From Phymorhynchus buccinoides (taxonomy: Eukaryota; Mollusca; Gastropoda; Neogastropoda; Raphitomidae): 64,000 nucleotides of DNA. A program made the translations under genes and the position numbers. This document shows positions 31,391 to 41,269 of the stretch, one piece after another (the first letter of the stretch is position 1; each line of letters starts with the position of its first letter). The notes under the pieces are model-generated. The model was not told the DNA's origin. It did not search any database and worked only from the letters and a program-made list of their open reading frames with translations. The stretch covers positions 23,176,875-23,240,874 of the forward strand of contig CM065713.1 of assembly GCA_017654935.2 (NCBI GenBank), read 5' to 3'.

Positions 31391-31738
31391 TACTTTTTTT
31401 TTTCTTTTTCTTGTTAGTTGTATCCATTAACGATAGTTTCATTTGTACTTTAAAATTTTATTGGCAGTTTTGTACTTCAGACACCCCCCTCAATCTTTGT
31501 TTGTTGTCCCACACGTGTGCCTGTTCGAGTGAGCCTTGAAGGCTTTGCCTCTTGTTTTCTTTGTTTTTATTCAAGATTCTTAGTTGTTGGTACACTGTAT
31601 GTATATTGACAATGAGGTTTTGCAATGCAAAAAGCTGACTGAATATAACTATGGTCACAAATTTATTTGAATAAATCTTGCATTTTGAAAATACTTTATC
31701 ACTGAGTGGTTTGTTATGTATTCAATTTAATTTGATGT

Positions 31739-31858
31739 ATGTGTGTGCACGCATGTGTCTGTGTGTGTGTGTGTGCGTGTGCGTGCGCGCGCGCATCAGT
31801 GTGTGTGTGTGTGTGCACATGCGCATTCATTCATGTGTGTGTGTGTGTGTGTGTCTCT

Positions 31859-31932
<74 letters not shown>
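31739..31932. repeat. Compound microsatellite (TG)n and (CT)n
   Basis: Several (TG)n stretches with CG interruptions are followed by a ~70-bp (CT)n run. Open frames across it are low-complexity and not genes. The sequence up to 32480 shows no gene. Near 32100-32160 a TTCTTCTTC edge followed by GCCAACTTCA resembles the edge of the unit at 32490-33025. Confidence 0.75.
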
Positions 31933-31935
<3 letters not shown>

Positions 31936-32489
31936 GTTTCTGTGTGTATGTTTTTGTTTGTGATTTTTCACCTGCGGACTCGGACCGTTTATAGTGAAAG
32001 GGCGATAACTAGGCTGTGTTCCTGATGCACTTCCGTGTGGGAAATGCTAGGCCCTGTCGCAGGTGGCCCTGTTTCAAATAGGAAAGAAACCAGACCTACT
32101 TCTTCTTTTTGAACTTCTTCTTCAGCCAACTTCATGATGTTCATCACGTTGAAGATTCTGCTGCAAAGTGAAAGTGTCTAACGAAAAGCATTTTCATTGT
32201 AAGATGCATTAACTGGGTCCTGCAAATTGATCCTAACCAAGGTACTTGTAATACAATTAGGATGGTTATAAAACAATTTATTTTATTTATTTATTGTCAA
32301 ATCCTAATGAAATTTATGTCAATGGAAAGAGCTCGAAAAGACCTTTAAAATGATACCCAAATTATCAAAATCGGTCGAAAATTGAGAAAGTTACGACGTT
32401 TTAAAATGATAGCCTTTTTTACATGAGCTACATAAGAAAGAGTTTATCCACTCGATCGTCAGTGTGACGCGGCAAGAAGAAAAACAAAA

Positions 32490-33025
32490 TGTCGGACTAG
32501 GCTAACACCTCTTCTTCTTCTTCTTCTTCTTCTCCTTAGGCAGCCAACTTCAACACGCTGAAGGTTCTGCTGCACTTTAGGGGGTAGTACGAAAAAGAGA
32601 AAAATAGCAAAAGATATATAAATAACATTATGGGGAAATAGAAAGAAAGAAATGATTGCAAGACAGCCAGGAAATAACTGAGTATTCACAGATACAGATC
32701 ATACACAGTTTACCATGTAGAAAGAATTAATGAAATTTAAAACCGGAACAAAAAGAGTTAAATATGTGAGGATTTGATTTGAGAAGGGTGGATGGTTGGG
32801 GTGGGTGGGTGTGATAGAGGGAAAGACGAGTTAAAGGTCATGCCCGACCGTTAAATGTACCCAGACTGGCCAGGGACACCCGGGCCCCACATGATGCATG
32901 TAGAGTGTCATGCACGACCGCTTAGCCCCCCCAGATCAACCGGGGAAACACTGGCCCCCACATGATGCATGCACAGGAGTATTTGTATTTAGGGGACAAT
33001 ACATGCATGCAAAAACAAGGGGGGG
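32490..33025. mobile_element. Unclassified repeated unit, direct copy of 17890-18490
   Basis: From a CTTCTTCTTC run and TCCTTAGGCA edge to ACAAGGGGGGG, it matches the segment at about 17975-18495 in order and orientation, with small indels. Poly-pyrimidine then AG at the left and a near AATAAA at the right are reminiscent of a 3' exon. No protein is encoded, and its nature is unknown. Confidence 0.45.
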
Positions 33026-33111
33026 GGCATCTGGGTTTTTTGGGGTGTTTTTTTTTAGGTGTGGGGATGCAGGGGTTGGAGGTGGGGAGGGGAAGGCAGA
33101 GGAATGGTTGT

Positions 33112-33270
33112 TTAGTAGAGGTGCTTTTGGAGGCCCCTCTTGAAGGCCTCCAAGGACTGGGTGGAGGCAACTTCCTCAGGGAGGCCGTTCCACTGCGGGA
33201 TAGTGCGAGGAAAGAAAGTGGACTGTCTGTATTGAGTTCTATGGCTAGGGATGTCGCATGAAGCTGAGTG
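33112..33270 (-). mobile_element. LINE fragment: RT C-terminal end
   Basis: The minus strand reads continuously through SHRTQYRQSTFFPRTI, then PQWNGLPEEVAST and SLEAFKRGL to a TAA. This matches the classical last ~50 residues of non-LTR reverse transcriptases (FFPRTIxxWNxLP, then xxSLxxFK). Only the 3' end is present. Confidence 0.75.
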
Positions 33271-34019
33271 AGATTGACGGAGACTTTTCTTCTGCAGGGT
33301 ATTTCTTCTGCAGGGTACCTCCGATTTGATTAACCTCGCAAAGTACCTGATTATAAACTTACATGCACCTAATTTTGCACACTTGTAGCAAATTGGTTGA
33401 ATCTATCTTGCTATTAATTTCATTACGATCAGATTTACCGTTCAGTTGTATGCGACGGAGGAATCAGACCCAAATATTGGAGCGCTTGTCTCTCGCGATC
33501 GTCCGTCTTCGCGTAAAAAAAAGATCGTTCCCGAATGACCGGGTTAGTGTCTGCTTCCACTGTTCCAGAAAGAAAGAAATCTCGGATGGTCAGCGCCAAG
33601 AATAACCACCAATAAAAATAAGCAAAGGAGGTGACCGTTTTGCACCGGCAAAATCGGGGTAAAACTTTTAGACGGTAAAGATCGCTGCGGTTTGACCCAG
33701 ATTCTAACGTTCCTATACTATATTAGTTGTATAAAATACTAACAACAACAAAAATCATTTCGACATTTGAATCAAATTTTGAGGAATTTGGTTGTTAAAT
33801 CCTCTTCTTCTTCTCTTAACTTCAGACTTAAGAGCCCACGGTCAATGAGCTGACCATTCTGGCACCTTAAAAATTAAAAAAAGACTGAAAATTCATGGGA
33901 TCTGATATTATTACTAATATTAGTGATAAAGCATAAACACAAAAAAATTTCACAGTGATAACAACAGGCCTACTAAATCTTTGTTCCAGGTAACAACTGA
34001 TTAATTTCAATACTAACCC
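33271..34019. other. Intergenic DNA, nothing recognised
   Basis: It is AT-rich with short incidental open frames. A tandem TTCTTCTGCAGGGTA repeat lies near 33290-33315. No gene, RNA or transposon was recognised. Confidence 0.5.
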
Positions 34020-34159
34020 AGTCTAGCCGAACTAAAATTAAGAAAAAATTCTTTTCTAGCAGAGTAACAAAGTTGTGGAATACTCTTCGTGCACATATTA
34101 AACGAGCACAGAATCTAACACAATTCAAAAACCTCCTTGATAAATACACCAACATATAA
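34020..34159 (+). mobile_element. LINE fragment: RT C-terminal end, second family
   Basis: The plus-strand frame KKKFFSSRVTKLWNTLRAHI continues into KRAQNLTQFKNLLDKYTNI and a TAA (34157-34159). It is the same structural end of a LINE reverse transcriptase, but clearly a different family from 33112-33270 and 34390-35075. The region following it (34160-34389) has no gene. Confidence 0.65.
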
Positions 34160-34389
34160 AAAACTGCAATATGAGCATGACTAAAAGGCAGATTTGCAAA
34201 AAAACAAAATATAAAAACCTCTCAGCTGTGCAAAAGTTCAAACAAAAAAAATGAAAGGACAGTGAAGAGGCTGCGAGGCCTAATGTCCTAACTACCTGAC
34301 CTGAAAAAGAGGGGTTCCGATGGTGGACACATTCCAGTTGGCAGTGGTGGTGGTAGGAAACAAGGGTCAGGGGATAGGGGAGGGGGGGG

Positions 34390-35075
34390 AGGGAACTGGT
34401 GTGTTAATAGTGTGCAGCCTGCAACCCTGACGCGCCACGCACTTCAGTAGTGAAGGCTGCAAGAGAATCTTGCCACAGTTCGTTCCACTCCCTGATGGTC
34501 CTTGGGAGGAAAGAGTTGGATCTATATTTTGTGTGGCACTGAATGCGCTGGAACTGCAGGTGGTGACCACGCCTTTGCCGAGATGGAAGCGACACCAGCT
34601 TTGCTTTCAGATTCGGGCAGTGTACAGCATCTGTGCTGATCGTGTACAGCTTACCTGGTCCTCTGCCGCCTGCTCTTGAGTGATTCCCACTATAACACTA
34701 AGTTGCTGGTTGTGTCCCCTTCTCTGTCGGCTTATTACTGGATGGATTCTGCTGTTGCTGACTTGGACAAGGTCGTGCTGGATTTTATACAGCATTGTCA
34801 GCCTTCCTGCGTTGTTCCAGCATGGGCCAACCCAAACAGATAGCATGTCACTCACGCTTGAGGTGTTGTGGTAGCGGTTGAGCACAAAGCGAGACGCCCT
34901 TCTCTGAACTGCTTCGATCTTATCCACAAGCCTCTTCGTGTAAGGGTCCCAAACAGAACAGGCATACTCGAGCAGGGGCCTGACCAATGCCAGGTACGCT
35001 CGTCCTCTCAGTTCCGTCAAGCTGACCTTTAAGTTGTGACGCAGGAACCCGAGCATTCTGTTCGCCTTTGCTCAG
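34390..35075 (-). mobile_element. LINE fragment: reverse transcriptase thumb/C-terminal region
   Basis: On the minus strand, AKANRMLGFLRHNLKVS and LRGRAYLALVRPLLEYACSV then KIEAVQRRASRFVLNRYHN are diagnostic of the post-catalytic region of non-LTR reverse transcriptases. After a frameshift near 34600 the end is SNSFLPRTIREWNELW. It is 5'-truncated at an upstream TGA. It shares its family with the relic at 17120-17470. Confidence 0.85.
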
Positions 35076-35618
35076 GCATGAAAGACTTCCGCGTTTTGCG
35101 GAAAATCTGCAATTTTTTTTGAAAACTTCCGTGGTAAAAAAAAAATTCCGCGTAAAGGACCGATCTTGCCGTATTCTTATATCTACAAGTCTGTATTTGG
35201 CGATTCTCAAACTGGTTAACCGGAAGTCACTTTAGCTCACTCGCTCCAATTGTGCGAAGGAAGGCGAAATGAGTAGCTCCCGCTCAACAAAAGTAGCGAT
35301 GTTAGCTGAAAATGTGTGTGGAAGGCAATTTGTGTCGACCCAATTTTCGGACCGCCTCCTCGCTGAATAAAGCTTGTGACGTGAGGTATGTGAAAAGGTG
35401 GTTTGAAAAAAAAAATTTGAACGTTGTGCCCCCCCCCCCTCCCCCCCCCCCATCAACAAAACATCGGACGTTAGGTGAAAATCCGGGTGGAAGGATTTTT
35501 CTCGGCTGAAAAGAATCCCATTCTTTGATGGTTGAAAGATGTTTGTGCTGGAAAAATTTTGGGGGGAAATGTTCCCCTCCCCCCAAAACAAAATGGGGAA
35601 CGTTCCCCCCCCCCCCAG
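35076..35618. other. 5' flank of the truncated SOCS-box paralogue
   Basis: There is no homology to the 5' part of the full-length genes. Two poly-C runs (about 35431-35450 and 35605-35616) lie here. The second runs straight into AG and the first homologous codon, so it looks like a 3' splice site. The frame is open from 35532 but encodes no recognisable sequence before 35619. Confidence 0.5.
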
Positions 35619-38525
35619 ATGGTGGACAGGGCAGGGGGCAGTGGACGCTGGTCAGAGTGGCTGTGTCAGCAGGCTGTGGACAATGGACAGTGGGACCTGG
35701 TGCTGTGGCTGATAGAGAGGGGGGTCCCTGGTCAGCTGAGGAACAGCCTGCTGCAGTGTGCCCTGGGTCATCAGCACGTCCAGTGCACGGCCACACTGAT
35801 GGACCTGGGGGTCAGCAAACACTGCAGGGAGGAGGGACTGCGACAGCAGATATCCGCCGGTCATGGGGACTTTGTTCTGGTGGTGGTGAGGAAGGTCAGA
35901 GACCCCGACCTGACCGACTTTGTTCTGAGAGAGTGCACGAATCAGAGCCAGTGGACATTGGTGTCAGGACTGGTGAAGGAAGGGCTGAGTGTGGCCCAGA
36001 TGGAGAATGTGTGCAACCAGGCTGTGGCGGATCAACAGTGGAGTATTGTTCTTCAACTGCTGCGTGATGGAGTCAGTCCCAGTGAGTTTATAGTCAACGA
36101 GGTGTTCGAGAACAAGAAGGCCCGGGATCTGCTGGACCTGTTCCCTGCAGGCAGTGTTCCTGAAGGTCTGAAAGGTCTGATGTTGATGGCCTCCATCAGA
36201 CATGGCTTGGGAGATCTTGCTTTGCAAATTCTACAGAGAGAGTCAGTCAGTGACTCAGAGCTGATGGAAGCCATCAAGTACGCTGTTCATGTCCGTGATG
36301 AACCGCTTTTCCTCAAACTGATCACAGAGTATCCAAGGGCCCGCCGTGTCTTCAAGCAAAAGTTTGTTCACCAACACTGGAAGGAGAGTCTGCAGCCTTC
36401 AGATCATGATGATTCAGAGGTCAGGTTCATCTTTAATACCCTGTTTTTTGAAGGAGAAAAGGACTTGGCATTGTTTGTTGCAACTTCTGTCAAAATCTCT
36501 TTCCCCCCTATTGATAATTTTTGTTGGAATGAGTGGAATCGTTTTGATTCAAAGCCAAAAAAGTTCAGCTATGCCTTGACAAAACTGCATGAGTTTGATC
36601 TCAAGAACTACTACTTTTTTGTGGAAGAAAAGTACAAGGACCCTGAAATATCAAAATCAAAGCGTTCCTTCTTGTTTCGTCATTCTATCCAGATGGAAGC
36701 AGCCAAGTTGACCATTTACCTTTGTGAATATGGTGCGTCAAGGAAAGATCTGAAATTTGCCTATTGGTCATTGATCCAAGGTGAGATGAATCAAGATCTC
36801 TTTTACAAGATCCTCTTTAAACTTGGCAAGGAGGAGCGCAATTGGCTGAGACGACATGCAGTGAAGTGTTCCATAAAGGAATACTTCAAACGAAGGACAG
36901 ACTCCAGTTTGCAAATCTTCAGTTCACAGTTCCTCTCATGCTGTGACAAAGAACTAGGGTATGAAATCTTCGGAAAGGCCATTACAAAATCTGTGAAACT
37001 CAACTGTGCTGACTGCTTTGTCATGTTCTGCACCTTAGGTCTTGGAGGTCCAAATTACGAAGAGGAATTTCATGTGCAGCATGAAGAGCGTGCATTTGCA
37101 TATAATTTGGCATTTGATGGAAAACGATCTCACTTCATCGCGGGACTTTGCAAGGAAGTAAGTGCCAAATATGATTGCCTTTATGAAGATGAAATTCTGC
37201 AACTGTCGGAAATGATCATAGAAAGAGAAGCTTGGCGTCTGCTGGGTGTTGTCAGCGCTGGTACGAAAGACTTGATATTTGGTGACAAAGTCTTCGAGTT
37301 GATGGAGCGCTTTGTGCTCAAAATGTTGTCGGATCAAAGAGTATGGCCTGACATTGCAGCAACTCTGGAACAGTGGATCAGTTGGTGCGATGTGGGCGAA
37401 GAACGCTTGAAGAGAATGCTGTGCAGAATGGAGAAAAAGATTGCTGGGGGCCAGTGGCTTGTCACCGTGTCCAGTGTGACCCAGTGGTGTGTGGACAATG
37501 GCCATGCCAGACTGGCCTTCTTCCTGGCTCTGGTCACCAAGGAGATGGAAATGCTGAGAACTGTGGTTACTACGTTCTCCTCTATGAAGTTCTGTGACAG
37601 CATGCTGTGGAGAGCTGTGGATGTGTCTGCTGGAGAAAGAAACTTCTTCACAACTGCGGCACTGATGAAGCTGTGGCCTGCTAGCAGCAGATACTATGTG
37701 GAAACTTTCTGGAAGCGATGCCATCATCTTTTGTATTATCGGTGTTCTCTGGCCAGAGCCTGTGAACTTGAAGGTTTAGTGCACTGGGCTCTTGTACTGA
37801 TGACTAGCTCGGGGTACATTTTGGAGAAACACCACCTCTGCCAAAATCATCATGTGCTGGACTTCCTGCTGAAATGGGCAGTGGAAAGCATGGAATGGAC
37901 CATTGCCAGAGAATTGGCACCAAGGTGCATGGATTCCAACATTCTAGAAGTTGCCTTGTCAAGGGCTTTCACTTATAGCCAGGACATCTTGGCTGAACTT
38001 GTGATCGGCAGAGTGGATGCCACTGTCTGCTATGACGAAGACTATGCACACAACTGGTTCTACAGAGCTGTGAAAGCAGATAGGCATGTCAGGGTTGAAA
38101 TGGTCGGCTTGTGCATATCCGCAGGCCTCTGTACCATGGAGAGAGAGGACGACAGAGACCACTACAACTGTGCGTTGTCTGAAGCCCTGCGTGCAGCTGA
38201 CATGAGGATCGTCAAACTGTTGCTGGCTTGTGGAGCATTTTCTCACAAACGACTACTTACGGTGAAAGAAGATGGAATGCCTCAGTACCTGGGAATTTTT
38301 AGAAATGAGACATTGATTGACAAACGGCGGACATGCCTGAGGTGGATTAAGGAAGCTGCCTCCACCCCTTGCCGCCTGAAGCACCTGGCTCGGCTAGAAG
38401 TGTCTCGCAGCATCGGCTGTCAGCCAGGTCGCTCTGACAGGATCCGCAGTCTGCCTGCTCCTCAACCTCTCAAGGACCTGGTGAACTTCAAGGACGTTGT
38501 CAGCATGAATCTGCGGCTGTGCTAA
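35619..38525 (+). CDS. SOCS-box protein paralogue, lacking the first ~125 residues
   Basis: The frame is 968 aa from the ATG at 35619, which equals Met126 of the 1110-aa genes (MVDRAGGSGRWSEW). Homology begins exactly at the preceding CAG. For about 400 bp the DNA is some 95% identical to the full-length genes, then similarity falls abruptly (near 36025) to a diverged paralogue level. The solenoid repeats, EYPRARRVFKQKFVHQ, NGHARLAFFLALV and the ankyrin-like pair (VEMVGLCISAGL, VKLLLACGAF) are kept. The C-terminal SOCS box is intact: BC-box LKHLARLEV and Cul5 box LPAP. It is a likely Cul5/Elongin-BC substrate receptor. The missing N-terminus could be on an upstream exon, or lost by truncation. 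A longer start at 35532 exists but lacks homology. Confidence 0.8.
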   Translation: MVDRAGGSGRWSEWLCQQAVDNGQWDLVLWLIERGVPGQLRNSLLQCALGHQHVQCTATLMDLGVSKHCREEGLRQQISAGHGDFVLVVVRKVRDPDLTDFVLRECTNQSQWTLVSGLVKEGLSVAQMENVCNQAVADQQWSIVLQLLRDGVSPSEFIVNEVFENKKARDLLDLFPAGSVPEGLKGLMLMASIRHGLGDLALQILQRESVSDSELMEAIKYAVHVRDEPLFLKLITEYPRARRVFKQKFVHQHWKESLQPSDHDDSEVRFIFNTLFFEGEKDLALFVATSVKISFPPIDNFCWNEWNRFDSKPKKFSYALTKLHEFDLKNYYFFVEEKYKDPEISKSKRSFLFRHSIQMEAAKLTIYLCEYGASRKDLKFAYWSLIQGEMNQDLFYKILFKLGKEERNWLRRHAVKCSIKEYFKRRTDSSLQIFSSQFLSCCDKELGYEIFGKAITKSVKLNCADCFVMFCTLGLGGPNYEEEFHVQHEERAFAYNLAFDGKRSHFIAGLCKEVSAKYDCLYEDEILQLSEMIIEREAWRLLGVVSAGTKDLIFGDKVFELMERFVLKMLSDQRVWPDIAATLEQWISWCDVGEERLKRMLCRMEKKIAGGQWLVTVSSVTQWCVDNGHARLAFFLALVTKEMEMLRTVVTTFSSMKFCDSMLWRAVDVSAGERNFFTTAALMKLWPASSRYYVETFWKRCHHLLYYRCSLARACELEGLVHWALVLMTSSGYILEKHHLCQNHHVLDFLLKWAVESMEWTIARELAPRCMDSNILEVALSRAFTYSQDILAELVIGRVDATVCYDEDYAHNWFYRAVKADRHVRVEMVGLCISAGLCTMEREDDRDHYNCALSEALRAADMRIVKLLLACGAFSHKRLLTVKEDGMPQYLGIFRNETLIDKRRTCLRWIKEAASTPCRLKHLARLEVSRSIGCQPGRSDRIRSLPAPQPLKDLVNFKDVVSMNLRLC

Positions 38526-38895
38526 TACTATTATGAAACAGAAGAAACGGAAGACTCTGATTGAAGATGATTGGTGGTGCTAAACAGAGAAAGCAGATTG
38601 ATGTGCCAAATATATCAGGCATCAGAACTGTCAGAGGATCAGCTAATTTCAAAGGATTGAGAATTTCTCACAGAGAGAATTGGCCTCTTCTGTCAGAGGT
38701 TTTGACTTTTTATTGAGTGTGATCTTTTCTGTTAAAATCATTTTAAAGCGATTCCTCACTGCCTAAAGCCTTTTTGGTGATGTTGGGAATTGATTTCAGT
38801 GTTGTCCCTCTACAGTCTGGGGCCTTGATGGCCCTTGTACCGCGGTTTTCAGAGGATTGGACTTCAGACTGTTCTGATGCCTGTATATATAATTG
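38526..38895. other. 3' flank of the SOCS-box paralogue
   Basis: No further gene is seen. No AATAAA was found close to the stop; AGTAAA near 38900 is a weak candidate signal. The inverted arm shared with 18.85-26.75 kb starts at about 38896. Confidence 0.4.
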
Positions 38896-39541
38896 CTAAA
38901 GTAAAGTGTTGTCTCCATGAATCCAGTTTGTGTCGAAGAACAGTAAACAAGAGACGGCGGATTGGATTGGATTGTGGCTGGTCATAATCACAGGTGAAAT
39001 ATCTGTTCCCTCGTGATTGAGGCTCCACTCTCTTTCTCTTCTCTCTCTCTTGCCTTTAGGTCTGTTTCTGCTGTATACCATTTATGTCAAACGTGTGTGC
39101 GCGCTTTGTATTGCATATTTGATTGAATGCGTTATGAATGCTAACGTGTGTGTGCGCTTTGATTTGATTTATATCAAGATTCAGCGCTGTATAAATACTG
39201 TATGTTGTTGTTGAGAGAGAGAGAGAGAGTCATTTTGAACCTTTTTCTGGTCACATGCGCAGTTTAGAAATGACATGTCTGATCTTTGTTTTTTTGTCTG
39301 TTTAAGAGTGTATTAACATTGTTGAGAGTGGACACTATTGTGTCCAAAAATGATTGATATAAATAGGCCTATAGTGCATTGTTATAGTAGATAGTTGTAT
39401 TTTCATTTTGCATGTTAATATAAAGTTCTACGTGTTGGTTTATTTAATCATGTTTTAAATGTACGTTGTGTTTTTTGTTTATTTTATATTTTATGCCGTA
39501 TCACATCATAATTTCTCATCACGAGATAATAAAGTAGTCTT

Positions 39542-39542
<1 letters not shown>

Positions 39543-39617
<75 letters not shown>
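39543..39617. repeat. (CT)n microsatellite
   Basis: A run of about 75 bp of pure CT. The inverted counterpart before 26540 is a short imperfect tract. The preceding stretch (39160-39210) contains a TTCAGCGCTGTATAAATAC retroelement-tail-like motif. Confidence 0.85.
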
Positions 39618-39620
<3 letters not shown>

Positions 39621-40006
39621 AGTGCGTGTATGCGCGCTTACGCATCTACTTATCTGTAGCTTTTTAAACTGTTATTTGAACTTGAACTTGAAACTTGAAA
39701 TCTTTAATGAGGAATAGCTCAATAAGCATAAAATGCTTCTTTTCATGAGGTCCTTTGTGGCTGTCCTCATTTGGTTATATTGAGCTATGTTGTATTTGTT
39801 CTACTTACTTTATGGTAATCTTTTCATATACGGGTGCATTATTATATTGAATGATCGTGGTATATTTTCACATGTCCTATAAAGTTTTATGTGTTGAATA
39901 GTTAATTATGATGTTCTTATTGTATGTCAGTGTGTTTATGCCGTGCCACAAATCAATTTCTCACTTTTGAGATGATAAAGTATTCTTGACTAGTTGAGTT
40001 GAGTTA

Positions 40007-40162
40007 TCCGAAGACCCTATTTTCTTAATTTTGGGAGGCAAGAATAGGCCCAATGGTATGCACGCCACAGAAAAATTCCTAATATATATATTTTTTTCTC
40101 TAACCCATTTAAGTTTAAGGGTATTTTGGGGCTGGAAAATGGCTGACGGCGAAAGAGTTAAA
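40007..40162. mobile_element. Truncated piggyBac-type MITE
   Basis: It matches the right two thirds of the element at 10560-10805 (TTATCCGAAGACCCTATTTT to the GTTAA end) and lacks the left end. The TIR is mutated to GACGGCGAAAGAGTTAA. This is an older member of the family. Confidence 0.7.
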
Positions 40163-40201
40163 AGATTAACGTAGGCTATTTTTTTCCACAGACACGGCAG
40201 A

Positions 40202-40253
<52 letters not shown>

Positions 40254-40344
40254 AACCACACTATGACAGAGAGAGATAGAGAAATTTAACTACAATATGA
40301 CATAAGTGTTAGTTAGGCCTATCCTGTTAATGGCCGGAGAAGCG

Positions 40345-40573
40345 TAGGGGAAGACGGGGTAAAAAAGCGCATGGGCGGGTAAGAAGCCCACCCCAATTAT
40401 CTCATGAAATAAAGAAAAATTTCAGTCAAATTTGCCCATGAGACGAATGCTAGACATTAACGCTCGTCTCATGGGCAAAATGAGACTGAAATTTGCTTCA
40501 TTTCATGAGATAATTGGGGTGGGCTTCTTAGGCTTCTTACCCGCCCATGCGCTTTTTACCCCGTCTTCCCCTA
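40345..40573. mobile_element. Palindromic MITE with ~95-bp arms
   Basis: The two halves are near-perfect inverted copies. The ends are GGGGAAGACGGGGTAAAA and its complement, flanked by TA (or TAG) on both sides, as expected for a TA-target element. Inner landmarks CATGGGCGGGTAAGAAG and CCCATGAGAC occur in both arms. A decayed partial copy lies at 25250-25400. A (GA)n run sits just before it (40205-40252). Confidence 0.75.
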
Positions 40574-41269
40574 GAGTTTTTGGGAGAAAACATTGTGTTT
40601 ATGGTTTTTAGTATCATAATAAGTTAAGTCAAGATAATGCGTAAACATCTTCTTGCGAGAAACTAGCTCGCAAGAAAATGGGTACCCAATTTCCTAAGTG
40701 ACAAACGCAAGAAACGATGCAACGGTCGTCCGACAGAAATGCTCAGAAAGTTTGGGCCAAATGGACTCAAATAAATATGCGATGTCATCACAGAGAACGA
40801 GACTTGGCAGAGCTTCTGTATCATTTTAAACAGAAGCGCTAATGAGATGTAGAGTGGTCTTGACTGGGACAAAGCAGTCTTACTGCATTCAAACTTCCTT
40901 GTTTGTAAGCGACATTTTTAGCATTTCTTTAAGATCACAAGGGCCTGTCATGATTGATAACATTGTCAAAGAAAACAACACTTATGGCAACCCATTTTGC
41001 TCAAATAGTTTTGGATGGAAGTTCAGTTTAGCGTCGCGTATCGGCTTTCGCCATGTACGACGGGCTGAACAAACCAACCAGGGTATAAACAAAAATTTAT
41101 GTTCCTGAATCACTGTCTTAGCCAAAAGGCCGAGAAGCGATCAGAATTAGGCACTGAAAATAGTTTTGTTAAATTACCTCCCTTATAAGACCCCTCCCTT
41201 ATAAGACCTCATTTTGGATGATTTTTTTAAGATCTTATATGGGAGGTTCCACTGTAACAGTTTACCAGG

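Larger units (their letters stand above)
27250..31735. repeat. Large duplicated block, direct copy of 59488-64000
   Basis: The block carries the foldback element, CGTATCT-rich MITE, two SINEs and tRNA-like sequence in the same order as 59488-64000. Up to 30443 it is also the reverse complement of 1-3160. 30444-31320 shows no gene. Within it 30620-30720 has CCGCCCC-rich repeats with AAGCCGCCCCAAAACC twice. Confidence 0.88.

Noticed and set aside
31739..31994. Ser/Leu- and Cys/Val-rich open frames over microsatellites (also 20090-20490, 39459-39659, 45139-45514)
   Set aside because: They are simple translations of (TG)n and (CT)n tracts.
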